Of a DNA stretch of 40,150 bases, positions 26,508-36,660 are shown one piece after another. The DNA is taken from NCBI GenBank assembly GCA_007571315.1, contig RKRP01000082.1, positions 1-40,150 on the forward strand. Reading direction: 5' to 3'. How positions within the stretch are numbered: the stretch's first letter is position 1; every line of letters begins with the position of its first letter. The notes below the pieces were generated by a model, which worked only from the letters and a program-made list of their open reading frames with translations, did not search any database and was not told the DNA's origin. This DNA comes from Gammaproteobacteria bacterium (GTDB taxonomy: Bacteria; Pseudomonadota; Gammaproteobacteria; Steroidobacterales; Foliamicaceae). A program made the position numbers and the translations under genes.

Positions 26508-28868
26508 TTAACCGGAGCCGGTGGCCGGCTGCAGCGGCCAGAACACCGGCAGCGTCAGCATCACCACAATGAACACCAGCAGGGTTAGCGGCACGCCGGC
26601 GCGGATGTAGTCGGTGAAGCGGTAATTGCCGGGCCCCATAATCAGGATGTTGGCGGGATGTGAAATGGGACTGGTAAAACTGGCGGATGCGGCCATGGCC
26701 ACGGCCATCATCGCGGTGGTGGGCGCAATGCCAAGCGAGGCGCTGGCGGATAGTACCACCGGAGACATCAACACCACCAGCGCAGCGGTGGGCACGATCA
26801 TGGTGGCCAGCGCGGTAACCAGGTAGAGACCTCCGATCACGTACCAGGGCCCCAGGTTGCCGAGGAGGTCCACAGCGGTGCTGGCCAGCAGGCGGGCCGC
26901 GCCCGTATTGTCCAGAGCGACCCCCAGCGGCAGCATGCCGGCAACGAGAAACACCGCCCGCCAGTCGATGGCCCGGTAGGCATCTTCCATGCTGAGGCAT
27001 CGGATCAGCACCATCAGGGTGGCTCCGATGAGAGCGGCTATGGAAATAGGCAACCAGCCAGAAAGCACTGCGCCAACAACGCCAATCATGACCAGGCCGG
27101 CGTAGCGCTTGCGGGGACGGCGCGGCACAAAGGGCGTAACCTCAATGAACGAGGGATCGTTGGCCAAACGCCGCAAGTTGTCGCGGGGCCCCACAAGCAG
27201 CAGCGCGTCGCCAAAGTTGAGCCGCTGGGTTTGCAGGTCGGTGTGCAGCGTTTTTCCGGCCCGCCGAACGGCCACCAGCTCCAGCCCGTATTTCTGGTTG
27301 AACCCGATTTCTCCCGCAGTGCGTCCTGCAAGGCGGGACAGCGGCGCCAGCGTGACTTCTTCGGTTGCCAGCCGCTCGGAAGCGTACAGATTAAGCGCCG
27401 GCGTCATTTCCTCCTCGATCCGCAGTTCCTGCACCGCGCGCAACGTTTCCAGGTCCGCTCTTCGCGTTTGCAGCAGCAGCCGGTCGTCCTCCTGAAAGAC
27501 TTCGTCGGGGCCCGGGATGAAGCGCACTTCCTCATCGCGGCTGATCGCCAGCAGCCGGAATTGGAGCGCTTCCGCCAGCCGCGTTCGCGCATAGGCCGCT
27601 CCAACCAGCGGCGAGCCGGCCGCAACGCGCAGGCTGATGACCCGTTCGTCGGGCCGGTACAGTTGTTCCACCGCGGCCTCGTCGAGTTCCACCACTTCGT
27701 CGAACCCTTCCAGTCCACGCGCCAGGTCGGCGGTATCGACCAGACCCTGCAGCAGCAGGTAATCGCCGGCGCGCAACGGGAGCCGGTCCAGGCCGGCCCG
27801 CTCCACCCTGCCGCCGCGCCGCACCGCGATAACCAGCCCGCGCGTCTTTACCTGCATTTCCTGGCGGTTAACCGGATTCTGGATGAGCGTCGACCCCTGT
27901 GCCACACGCGCCTCCACCATGCGCAGGTGCTCGGTCATCGGCAGATTGGCGGCCAGCAACTCGCCCTTTTCGATTCCCGCCTGCCAGGCCCGCAACTCCT
28001 CAATATTGTCCCGCCGGCCCTGCACCAGCAGCCGGTCCCCCTCCTTGAGAACCGTTTGCCTGGAGGGCAGCCGAATGATGCGGCGGCCTCGTTCGATGGC
28101 GATGATTACCAGCCCCAGGGCTGCGATGCGGCTGTCGGCCAGGGTTCGCCCTGCGAGCTTGGAGCCGCTGTTCAGCGACACGGTGAACATGAATTCGCGC
28201 AAGCCGTAAAGCGCCCGCAGGTTGCGCTGGCTGGGCGTTCTGGCGAATTCGCCGACGGCCCGCGTGGGGAGCAGCCGTCGGCTGAAAAGCACAAAAAACA
28301 GCACGCCCGCCAGCATTGCGGCGCCGCCCACCGGCAAAAAATCAAACAGCTTGAAACTGTGAGCCCCCTGCTCCGCCAGCGCGGCGGACACCAGCAGGTT
28401 GGGCGGCGTGCCAATCTGGGTGGTCAGCCCGCCCAGCAGGCAGCCGAAGGACAGGGGCATGAGCAGCCGCGAAGGAGGCACTCGGGCCCGGCGGGCCAGT
28501 CCCATCACCACCGGCAGCATCAGCACCGCCACGCCAATGTTGTTCATGAAGGCCGACAACCCGCCCGAGGCAAGCATGATGACTGCCACCAGCGCGGCTT
28601 CGTTGCGGCCGGATATGCGCAGCATGTATCGCCCTATCAGGTCGCCCGCGCCGGTTCGCAACAGCCCCTCGCTGATGATGAACATGGCCCAAAGCGTAAT
28701 GACGGCCTCGTTGCTGAAGCCCGCCACCGCTTCGGCGGGCGTGACCAGGCCGGTGATGGTGAGCGCGCCCACCACCAGCAGCGCCACAATATCCATGCGC
28801 AGCGCCTCGGTCACGAACAGGACCAGGGCGATCACAAGGATCGTGATGACCAGGGCAATGTCAAACAT
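26508..28868 (-). CDS. SLC13-family permease with TrkA-C domains
   Basis: FMNNIGVAVLMLPVVMGLA, MPLSFGCLLGGLTTQIGTPPNLLVSAAL, RCK/TrkA_C-like repeats, IVPTAALVVLMSPVVLSAS. Confidence 0.88.
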   Translation of the reverse strand: MFDIALVITILVIALVLFVTEALRMDIVALLVVGALTITGLVTPAEAVAGFSNEAVITLWAMFIISEGLLRTGAGDLIGRYMLRISGRNEAALVAVIMLASGGLSAFMNNIGVAVLMLPVVMGLARRARVPPSRLLMPLSFGCLLGGLTTQIGTPPNLLVSAALAEQGAHSFKLFDFLPVGGAAMLAGVLFFVLFSRRLLPTRAVGEFARTPSQRNLRALYGLREFMFTVSLNSGSKLAGRTLADSRIAALGLVIIAIERGRRIIRLPSRQTVLKEGDRLLVQGRRDNIEELRAWQAGIEKGELLAANLPMTEHLRMVEARVAQGSTLIQNPVNRQEMQVKTRGLVIAVRRGGRVERAGLDRLPLRAGDYLLLQGLVDTADLARGLEGFDEVVELDEAAVEQLYRPDERVISLRVAAGSPLVGAAYARTRLAEALQFRLLAISRDEEVRFIPGPDEVFQEDDRLLLQTRRADLETLRAVQELRIEEEMTPALNLYASERLATEEVTLAPLSRLAGRTAGEIGFNQKYGLELVAVRRAGKTLHTDLQTQRLNFGDALLLVGPRDNLRRLANDPSFIEVTPFVPRRPRKRYAGLVMIGVVGAVLSGWLPISIAALIGATLMVLIRCLSMEDAYRAIDWRAVFLVAGMLPLGVALDNTGAARLLASTAVDLLGNLGPWYVIGGLYLVTALATMIVPTAALVVLMSPVVLSASASLGIAPTTAMMAVAMAASASFTSPISHPANILIMGPGNYRFTDYIRAGVPLTLLVFIVVMLTLPVFWPLQPATGSG

Positions 28869-31800
28869 CAGTCGGCGCCTTACGCTTTATCCCGCCATAG
28901 CCTCCGCCTCCGGGCGTTTCAAGAACGAACCGGTCGCCGGCCTCCACGCGCGTTCGGCCGCAGGCGCCCAGCGTGGTTACGCCGCCACCGCTGCGCACCA
29001 CGCGGGCCCGTCCCGGGGCGCCATTCCCGCCCCCTTTAAGCCCGAACGGAACTGTGCGCCTGCGGTTGGCCAGCAGCGCCAGTTCCATGGGCTCCAGAAA
29101 CTCAATGCTGCGCACTGCTCCATCGCCGCCCCGGCAGCGGCCGGCCCCGCCGCTGGCGGGGCGGCGCCGGAATTCGCGCAACAGCACCGGGTAGCGCAGT
29201 TCCAGCACTTCCGGGTCGGTAAGCCGGGAGTTGGTCATGTGGGTGTGCACAGCCGCCGTCCCGTCGAAATCAGGGCCTGCTCCGCTTCCGCCGCACACCG
29301 TTTCATAATACTGATACCGGTCATTGCCAAAGGTAACGTTGTTCATGGTTCCCTGCGCCGCCGCCGCCACGCCCAGGGCGCCGCACAGCGTGTCCACCAC
29401 GCACTGCGAGGTTTCAACGTTGCCGGCCGCCACCGCGGCGGGCCAGCGCGGGCTGAGCAGGCTGCCCTCGGGAAGTATCAGGCGCAGCGGCTTCATGCAG
29501 CCCGAGTTCATGGGTATGCTCGCGCCCAGCAGCGTTTTGAACACGTACAGCACGCAGGCGCGGGTAATCGGCGCGGGCGCGTTGAAGTTGCCGGGCGACT
29601 GGCGACTGGAAGCGCTGAAATCGATCACCGCTTCGCGTTTTTTCCGGTTGATGCCTAAAGTTACCGAAATGCGCTCCCCGCCATCCATCTCGCAGGCAAA
29701 AACGCCGTCTTCCAGCCGCTCGATGACGCGCCTGACCGATTCTTCCGCGTTGTCCCGCACATGGCGCATATAAGCGCGCACGGTATCCTGGCCATAGTGT
29801 TGCACCAGCGCCTCAAGCTCTCTCATTCCCTTGGCGTTGGCGGCGAGTTGCGCCTTGAGATCCGCCACATTGCGGGCCGGGTTGCGGGCCGGCCATGGGC
29901 CCGCCTTAAGCGCCGCCCGGAGTTTGCGCTCTCTCAGGCGCCCGCGGGAAGCCAGCAGAAAACTGTCGAACAGCACGCCCTCTTCATCAATGTGCCGGCT
30001 GTCCGGCGGCATGGAGCCGGGGGTGGAGCCGCCGATGTCGGCGTGGTGCGCGCGCGATGCCACGAAGAACTGCGCCCGGTCGGCATCGCCGAGGAATACG
30101 GGCGAGACCACGGTGAGGTCGGGGAGATGGGTGCCGCCGTTATAAGGCGCGTTGACCAGATAGGCTTCGCCGCGCTGCGGCCCGCGCTTTCGCGCTCTCA
30201 AGACCGCCCTCACGCTGGCGTCCATGGACCCCAGGTGCACGGGCATGTGCGGCGCGTTGGCGACCAGTTCGCCCTGCGAGTCGAACAGCGCGCAGGAAAA
30301 GTCCAGGCGTTCCTTGATGTTGACCGAGTGCGCGGTGTTCTCCAGCACCGCGCCCATTTGCTCGGCAATGTGCATGAAGCGGTTGTTGAACACTTCCAGC
30401 ATTACGGGATCCGGGCGCTCGTGGCCGTTCGCCGCTTGTGGGCGCCGTTCGCAGCGCGTCAGCACCAGATGGCCTGTTGACCGGGCGCTTGCCTGCCATC
30501 CGGGCGGCATCACCGTTGTGGCATGGTCCTCGGCGATGATGGCGGGGCCCATGATCGATGCGCCGGGCGCAATATCGACTCGCCGGTAAACCGGCGCGGC
30601 ATGGCGGTTTCCGTCGAACAAGGTTTCCGTTTCAAACAAGGGAGCGGGCTTTCCGCCGCTGCCTGCCTTGCCGCGGTCCTCGAAGCGGTATTCCTCGCCA
30701 GTCTCGCCGCTGGCCTGCGCACGGATCGCCTCAACCACCAATTGCTCGCCGGGGGGCTCAATGCCGAATCGCGCCCGGTGAGCTTTGGCGAATTGCTTGC
30801 GCATTGATTGCCGGTTCGATTGCCGCGGACAAAAGGCAATGGGCAGGGTGTTATCGGAGCCCATCACCCGAATTTCGGCGACCCTCTCGAAAAACAGCCT
30901 GCCGGCCGGAATATCCGCGCTGAGCAGTTCGCTTCGGCAGTCGTCATCCAGCCTCTGGAAGCGGACTCTCAGGTTCGCAATCAGCGCGCTGTCCAACACT
31001 TGCTCGACAGCCTCCTGGCGGTATGCGCGCAGGGGCGCCAGTCCCAACCCCAGGGCCGACAGAACGCCGGCCAGCGGGTGCAGCAGCACCGTTTCCATTC
31101 CAAGGGCATCGGCAACAGCGCAGGCGTGTTGGCCGCCGGCGCCGCCAAAGGAGCACAGCGCGAACTCGGCCGGGTTCTCGCCCCTTTGCACCGAGACTTT
31201 TTCGATGGCGGCAGCCATTTGGTCGATGGTTACGCGCAGGAACCCTTCGGCCACCTGCTCGGCGCTCATCGACGGGCCGCCGTCCGCCTCAACCTTCCGT
31301 GCCAGCCGGGCAAATCCCGCCTGCGCCGCCTCAATGTCCAGACCCTGGCGACCGTCCGGGCCAAAGACCCGCGGGAACAGATCCGGGTGGATGCGGCCCA
31401 GCAGCAGGTTGGCATCGGTTACGGTTAACGGGCCGCCGTTGCGGTAGCAGGCCGGCCCTGGGTTGGCGCCGGCCGATGCCGGCCCGGAAACGAATCGGCC
31501 GGCGCGCAAACTCAGCAGCGATCCGCCTCCGGCCGCAACCGTATGCACTTTGATCATTGGCGCCCGCAGCTTCACGCCGGCAATCTCGCTGTGGTTCACG
31601 TATTCGTAATTGCCGGCATACAGGGCCACATCGGTGGAAGTGCCCCCCATATCAAAGCAAATCAGCTTCTCAAAGCCCGCCTGCCGGGCAGTGCGCGCGG
31701 CGCCTACCACGCCGGCGGCGGGGCCGGAGAGGATGGCGTCCTTGCCGCGGAACCTTGCGGCATCCGCCAGCCCGCCATTGCTTTGCATGAAGGCGAGATT

Positions 31801-32499
31801 GGACGGCGAGATTTTCCGGGCGCGCAAACCCGCGCGCAGGCTGTCGATGTAGCGGCGCAACACTCCCGAAAGATAGGCATCCGCCACGGTGGTGTCGCCG
31901 CGGCTGATCAGTTTGATCAGTGGCGACACTTCGTGCGAGAGCGACACCTGCTCGAAGCCCGCCTGAACGGCCAGCTTGCCCGCCAGCAATTCGTGCTCCG
32001 GGTTGCGCCAGGCATGCATGAAGCACACCGCCGCCGCCGTCAGCCCGCGCCGCCGCGCAGCGCGCAACCCCTCCGCCAGCGCCCCGGTGTTCAGCGCGGC
32101 GAGTTTTTCGCCGCCGGCGTTGATGCGCTCGTCGGCTTCGAGCACTTCGGCATACAAGGGGTCGGGCCGGCTGATCCGGAGGTCGAACAGGTCCGGCCGG
32201 TTCTGGTAGCCGATCAGCAGGGAATCAGCGTAGCCCCGTGTGACGATCAGCAGGACCGGGTCTCCGCGGCGTTCGAGCAGAGCGTTGGTGGCCACTGTGG
32301 TGCCCATCTTCAGGTCCCGGACGGCGCCGGAATCTCCGCTGGCGGCCAGCAGCGATCCGATAGCATGCACGGCCGCGTCGGGATAACGGGACGGGTTTTC
32401 GGACAATAGTTTGCGAACCTGCAACCCTCCCTGGGGGGTGCGGGCCACCACGTCGGTGAACGTGCCGCCGCGATCAATCCAGAATCGCCATCCGGGCAT
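28861..32499 (-). CDS. Fused hydantoinase A/B (5-oxoprolinase-type) protein, 1212 aa
   Basis: FWIDRGGTFTDVVARTPQGG, LKMGTTVATNALLERRGD, FDMGGTSTDVALY, and second half VMLEVFNNRFMHIAEQMGAVLENTAHSVNIKERLDFSCALFD...PGSMPPDSRHIDEEGV (HyuA then HyuB). Confidence 0.92.
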   Translation of the reverse strand: MPGWRFWIDRGGTFTDVVARTPQGGLQVRKLLSENPSRYPDAAVHAIGSLLAASGDSGAVRDLKMGTTVATNALLERRGDPVLLIVTRGYADSLLIGYQNRPDLFDLRISRPDPLYAEVLEADERINAGGEKLAALNTGALAEGLRAARRRGLTAAAVCFMHAWRNPEHELLAGKLAVQAGFEQVSLSHEVSPLIKLISRGDTTVADAYLSGVLRRYIDSLRAGLRARKISPSNLAFMQSNGGLADAARFRGKDAILSGPAAGVVGAARTARQAGFEKLICFDMGGTSTDVALYAGNYEYVNHSEIAGVKLRAPMIKVHTVAAGGGSLLSLRAGRFVSGPASAGANPGPACYRNGGPLTVTDANLLLGRIHPDLFPRVFGPDGRQGLDIEAAQAGFARLARKVEADGGPSMSAEQVAEGFLRVTIDQMAAAIEKVSVQRGENPAEFALCSFGGAGGQHACAVADALGMETVLLHPLAGVLSALGLGLAPLRAYRQEAVEQVLDSALIANLRVRFQRLDDDCRSELLSADIPAGRLFFERVAEIRVMGSDNTLPIAFCPRQSNRQSMRKQFAKAHRARFGIEPPGEQLVVEAIRAQASGETGEEYRFEDRGKAGSGGKPAPLFETETLFDGNRHAAPVYRRVDIAPGASIMGPAIIAEDHATTVMPPGWQASARSTGHLVLTRCERRPQAANGHERPDPVMLEVFNNRFMHIAEQMGAVLENTAHSVNIKERLDFSCALFDSQGELVANAPHMPVHLGSMDASVRAVLRARKRGPQRGEAYLVNAPYNGGTHLPDLTVVSPVFLGDADRAQFFVASRAHHADIGGSTPGSMPPDSRHIDEEGVLFDSFLLASRGRLRERKLRAALKAGPWPARNPARNVADLKAQLAANAKGMRELEALVQHYGQDTVRAYMRHVRDNAEESVRRVIERLEDGVFACEMDGGERISVTLGINRKKREAVIDFSASSRQSPGNFNAPAPITRACVLYVFKTLLGASIPMNSGCMKPLRLILPEGSLLSPRWPAAVAAGNVETSQCVVDTLCGALGVAAAAQGTMNNVTFGNDRYQYYETVCGGSGAGPDFDGTAAVHTHMTNSRLTDPEVLELRYPVLLREFRRRPASGGAGRCRGGDGAVRSIEFLEPMELALLANRRRTVPFGLKGGGNGAPGRARVVRSGGGVTTLGACGRTRVEAGDRFVLETPGGGGYGGIKRKAPTDV

Positions 32500-32602
32500 G
32501 TTCCAATTGTACGCTGCGCCCTCCTTTCAGGCAGGCTATAGTTGGCCGCTTGATAAACCCGTCGGCGGGCCAACGGCGCCCGCCGGCCTTTGCGGATAGC
32601 GG

Positions 32603-34015
32603 ATGAGTACCAGCACCACCGTCATTGTTACCTTGATTGTCTATAAGCTCGCCCTGCTGGGGATGGGCTTGTGGGCGCGCAAGCGCACTCGCGGTCAGGG
32701 CGATTTTCTTCTGGGCGGCCGGCGCATCGGCCCCTGGGTCACGTCGTTGAGCGCATCGGCCAGCACCACCTCGGCCTGGACGCTGCTGGGAATCAGCGGT
32801 TTTGCCTATGCGCTGGGTCCGCCGGGCTTGTGGCTGATCCTGGGCGTTGTGTCGGGCTACGTGCTGAACTGGTGCTGGGTGGCGCCGCGCCTGAACCGGG
32901 CGGCCGAGCGCACCGGCGCGCTTACGCTGACGGAGTTGCTGCTGGGCGGGAGCGACCGCTGGGCGCGGCTTGCCCGCCGTGCCGCCTCGGTCATCATTCT
33001 GGTGTGTTTTACCTTCTACGTGGCCTCTCAATTTCAGGCCGCGGCCAATGCCTTTGAGGAATCGCTGGGCATTTCAGCGCAGTCTGGAATCTTGCTTGGG
33101 GCCGCCGTCATACTGGCGTACACGCTGCTGGGCGGTTTCCTGGCGGTGAGCCTCACCGACAGCCTGCAAGGATTGCTGATGCTGCTGGTTTCGTTGTTCT
33201 TGCCGGCGGTGGTGGTGTTCGCCCTCATTGTGATTTCCGGCAGCGGCAATTTGTTCAGCGTGACGGGGGAACCGTTCAGCATGGCGCCGCCGCAGGCCGG
33301 CCTGGCGGCGGCGGGCTTCCTCATTGGCTCCTTGTGCGTGGGTCTGGGCCAGCCCGGCCAGCCGCACGTGGCCAATCGCTTCATGGCGGCGCGCGATCAG
33401 CGCGCCGTGCGCCAGGGACGAATCATCGCGCTGGTTTGGGTGGCGCTGGTTTTCGCCGGCATGGGCATTCTGGGCCTGGCCGGACGGGTGTTGTACTCCG
33501 ACATCGGCAATCCCGAGAACCTGTTCTTTGTAGCCACCGAACGCCTCCTGCCCCCGGTGCTTTCTGGAATCGTCATTGCTGCCGTGCTCAGCGCCATCAT
33601 GTCCACCGCCGACAGCCAGCTGCTCACCGGGGCGGCGGCGGTTTCGCGCGACTGGAGCCTTGAGCGGGCGCGCAAGGCGGCGGGACTCAAAACCACCTAC
33701 GCCGCGGTGGTGGCGATTACGGCTGGCGCCGCGCTGATCGCCCTGTTCGCGCCCCAGTCCGTGTTCCTCAGGGTGCTGTTCGCCTGGCACGCGCTGGGCG
33801 CGTCCTTTGCTCCGCTGGTGTATATGGCGGTGCTGGGCCGGCAGGTGAAGTCCGGCTATGCGCTGGCCGTGCTGCTGTGCGGGTTCACCTTGACGGTCCT
33901 TCTTCACTGGCAACCGGACACGCCCGGCGACTGGGCGGAGCGCCTGGCGCCGATGATCGTGACCTTGAGCATCGCCATTGCCGGTTCGCGCCGCATGACC
34001 CATGCCGATGAGTAG
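32603..34015 (+). CDS. Sodium:solute symporter (SSS family, PutP-like), copy 1
   Basis: FLLGGRRIGPWVTSLSASASTTSAWTLLG, GLGQPGQPHVANRFMAARD, AAVLSAIMSTADSQLLTGAAAVSRDW. Confidence 0.9.
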   Translation: MSTSTTVIVTLIVYKLALLGMGLWARKRTRGQGDFLLGGRRIGPWVTSLSASASTTSAWTLLGISGFAYALGPPGLWLILGVVSGYVLNWCWVAPRLNRAAERTGALTLTELLLGGSDRWARLARRAASVIILVCFTFYVASQFQAAANAFEESLGISAQSGILLGAAVILAYTLLGGFLAVSLTDSLQGLLMLLVSLFLPAVVVFALIVISGSGNLFSVTGEPFSMAPPQAGLAAAGFLIGSLCVGLGQPGQPHVANRFMAARDQRAVRQGRIIALVWVALVFAGMGILGLAGRVLYSDIGNPENLFFVATERLLPPVLSGIVIAAVLSAIMSTADSQLLTGAAAVSRDWSLERARKAAGLKTTYAAVVAITAGAALIALFAPQSVFLRVLFAWHALGASFAPLVYMAVLGRQVKSGYALAVLLCGFTLTVLLHWQPDTPGDWAERLAPMIVTLSIAIAGSRRMTHADE

Positions 34016-35411
34016 CAACGCAACCGTCATCGTTACCCTGATCGCCTACAAGGTGGTGCTGCTGGGAATCGGTCTTTGGGCGTACCGGCGCTCGCAGGAC
34101 CAGAGCGATTACTTTTTGGGTGGCCGGCGCATCGGCGCCTGGGTCACGTCGATCAGTTCCTCGGCAAGCGCGGCTTCGGCGTGGACGCTGCTGGGAGTCA
34201 GTGGTTTTGCGTTTCTTGAGGGCGCTCCGGCGGTGTGGCTGTGCGGCGGAGTCATCCTTGGCTACATCATCAACTGGTTCTGGGTTGGGCCGCGGCTCAG
34301 GGCGATGGCCGAAAGCAGCGGCGCGCTGACGCTCACCGAGTTGCTTCTGGGCCAGGGCCACGATCTGCTGCGGCGCATTTCGCGCAAGGCGGCTTCGCTG
34401 ATTATTCTGGTTTCCTTCGTGTTTTACGTGGCCGCCCAGTTTCAGGCCGCGGGCAACGCTTTCAGCCAGGCGCTGGGGCTTGAGGCGGAGTTGAGCATTG
34501 TTCTGGGCGCCGCCGTGATTCTTGGTTACACCCTGCTCGGCGGCTTTCTGGCGGTTAGCGTTACCGACACGCTTCAGGGCCTGCTTATGGCGCTGGTGGC
34601 CGCGCTTCTGCCGCTCGCCGCGGTGCTTGCTTTGGGGCAGGCGGATGGATTGGCGGGGTCGCTCGCTTCGCCTGGAGCCGCTCTCCGCCTTACACCCTCC
34701 AGCGGCGGCCTGGCGGCGCTGGGCTTCATCGTGGGCTGCCTTTCCGTGGGACTGGCCCAGCCCGGCCAGCCGCATGTGGTGAACCGCTTCATGGCGGCGC
34801 GCGACGACCGTGCCATCCGCCAGGGAAGCATCATTGCGATGGTCTGGATCGTGCTGGTGCTGTCCGGTATGACTGCTCTGGGTCTTGCCGGGCGGGTCCT
34901 GTTTTCCGGCTTGGAAAACGCGGAAAACGTCCTGTTCGCGGCGGCAGAAGGGCTTCTTCCGCCGGTGCTGGCGGGCTTGGTGATTGCCGCTGTGCTCAGC
35001 GCCATCATGTCCACCGCCGACAGCCAGCTGCTGGCGGGGGCCGCGGCCGCGTCACGCGACTGGCGGCTTGAGGCCGAGCGGCGCAGGAAGGGGCTGAAGT
35101 CCACCTACCTGGTGGTTACGGGTATTACCGTGGCTGCCACCCTGATTTCCCTTTATGCTCCGGAGGCCATTTTCTCCCGCGTGCTGTTCGCCTGGCACGC
35201 GCTGGGCGCTTCGTTTGCGCCTTTGGTTGTGATGGCCGTGCTGCGCCGCCGCGTGCGGCCCGCTTACGCCCTGGCGGTGCTGCTTTGCGGTTTCGTTTTT
35301 ACCGTGCTGCTGAACTGGCAGGAAAATACCCCGGGCGACTGGGCGGAGCGCCTGCTTCCCCTGCTTCTAACGATGGCAATCGCCGCCTGCGGTTCGCGAA
35401 ACGCCCGGTAA
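34002..35411 (+). CDS. Sodium:solute symporter (SSS family, PutP-like), copy 2
   Basis: FLGGRRIGAWVTSISSSASAASAWTLLG, GLAQPGQPHVVNRFMAARDDRAIRQGSIIAMVW, AAVLSAIMSTADSQLLAGAAAASRDW; overlaps copy 1. Confidence 0.9.
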   Translation: MPMSSNATVIVTLIAYKVVLLGIGLWAYRRSQDQSDYFLGGRRIGAWVTSISSSASAASAWTLLGVSGFAFLEGAPAVWLCGGVILGYIINWFWVGPRLRAMAESSGALTLTELLLGQGHDLLRRISRKAASLIILVSFVFYVAAQFQAAGNAFSQALGLEAELSIVLGAAVILGYTLLGGFLAVSVTDTLQGLLMALVAALLPLAAVLALGQADGLAGSLASPGAALRLTPSSGGLAALGFIVGCLSVGLAQPGQPHVVNRFMAARDDRAIRQGSIIAMVWIVLVLSGMTALGLAGRVLFSGLENAENVLFAAAEGLLPPVLAGLVIAAVLSAIMSTADSQLLAGAAAASRDWRLEAERRRKGLKSTYLVVTGITVAATLISLYAPEAIFSRVLFAWHALGASFAPLVVMAVLRRRVRPAYALAVLLCGFVFTVLLNWQENTPGDWAERLLPLLLTMAIAACGSRNAR

Positions 35412-35592
35412 CCCCTCCCTGGCGTGAGCGGTCGTGGCCGGTTGGATTCGGGCAGCGATCTAAGGGTTTATTATTTATGTAAGTGGCCAGAACCGCTTAC
35501 CACAAAAAACGGCAGCATCAATCACCGATTACACCTTATTTCCGCCGCCAACTTGTTCGGCGAGTGAGACACGTTTCATTCCAGTTCGAGTA

Positions 35593-36433
35593 ATGGCAAT
35601 AGCATGGCTATTTAAGGATACTTCCAGAGGCAAAGGCCAATCTATTAGGCTTGAAAAACAACACGAACTTGCTGGCGGGCCAATTGGCATTTTTGGGGAA
35701 GAGGCCCAGAAGCATGACTTGTCTATTCGAAACGTCATGCTCTTGATAAACGAAGAGTTGCAAAAGAAGCATCCAAGTCTGATATTTCGGCATCGGAAGG
35801 GGATATCTAAAGAAAGGGATCAACAAGAAACTTTCATCACTTGATCCACAATTAGGGCAGGTTTTGTTTGTTCAAAAAGCAAGAATTAAACCTGATGGCG
35901 GGATAATTGAAGTGAAAGACAAGTTTGATAATTATCGGGTAGTGCTTGTAAGTGAATCCAAACATCAGGGCAATGATGTTGCGAAAATTCGTGCTGGAAT
36001 AAAGCAAGGAAAAAACAAAGACAAGGATCTAATGGTCGCAGGAAACGCGATTGAACGAGTGCATAAAAACATTATGGAATTCAGGAACTATATGTTGAGC
36101 GAAATCTACTTCCCCTACGTGGTTTTTCTACAAGGGTCGAATTTCGCTACTCATACATTTTTCGTCGAGTCTCCCGAAGGCAGGAAGGTGAAAATTGCGC
36201 ATGATGCTGGCAATCTCAATCGAATAGACCGAGTGACTGCTAGTAGTTTTGGGATGGAAATCAATCAGAATTATTGCAAAAATGTTTTTGTTGAACTTGA
36301 TGATCATATTCAAATGCTTCAAGCGCCATCATTGTATTTCCAGAGCGACTCCTGGGCGCAGCAAGACATGTTTCAGATATTGATGGAGGTTGCTTCAACT
36401 TCGATTGAAGTGTTATTGCCGGATATACGCTGA
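35593..36433 (+). pseudogene. EcoRI/RsrI-family type II restriction endonuclease, frameshifted
   Basis: Two ORFs (35593..35844 frame 1; 35864..36433 frame 2) join when one G of the 35816-35818 GGG run is removed: ...RHRKGISKER|INKKLSSLDPQLGQVLFVQKARIKPDGGIIEVKDKFDNYRVVLVSESKHQGNDV.... Recalled EcoRI: EINEALKKIDPDLGGTLFVSNSSIKPDGGIVEVKDDYGEWRVVLVAEAKHQGKDI. Also LEKQHELAGGPIGIFG, DLMVAGNAIERVHKNI, FPYVVFLQGSNF, LNRIDRVTAS. Confidence 0.92.
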
Positions 36434-36640
36434 CCTTTCTCCTTGCCCTTCCTGCTTGAGCGTCTCGTGCAGGGTGAGATGGCCGTAGCGGGGATAGCGC
36501 TTGGCTAGGGCTTTCATCCGATCACGCAGGTCCGCATTGTCTCTGCCCTTCGGCCGATACTAGGCTGCCTAACGGGACAGTCCCACTAGGCAGCAGGCCC
36601 GGCGCGCGCTGGCCGCAGCGGCGATTGGTTAAATACCAAC
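36434..36640 (-). mobile_element. IS3-family transposase (OrfB) remnant with internal stops
   Basis: Minus-strand translation ASARRACCLVGLSR*AA*YRPKGRDNADLRDRMKALAKRYPRYGHLTLHETLKQEGQGERS, typical of the N-terminal IS3 OrfB region; two in-frame stops; no intact transposase. Confidence 0.75.
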
Positions 36641-36660
36641 GGAATGCGCGGGCGGGCGCA

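Noticed and set aside
13527-28868. The two SLC13 permeases as recombining repeats flanking the island
   Set aside because: Same family but clearly divergent and different lengths; no long nucleotide identity noticed, and they do not sit at the composition boundaries.
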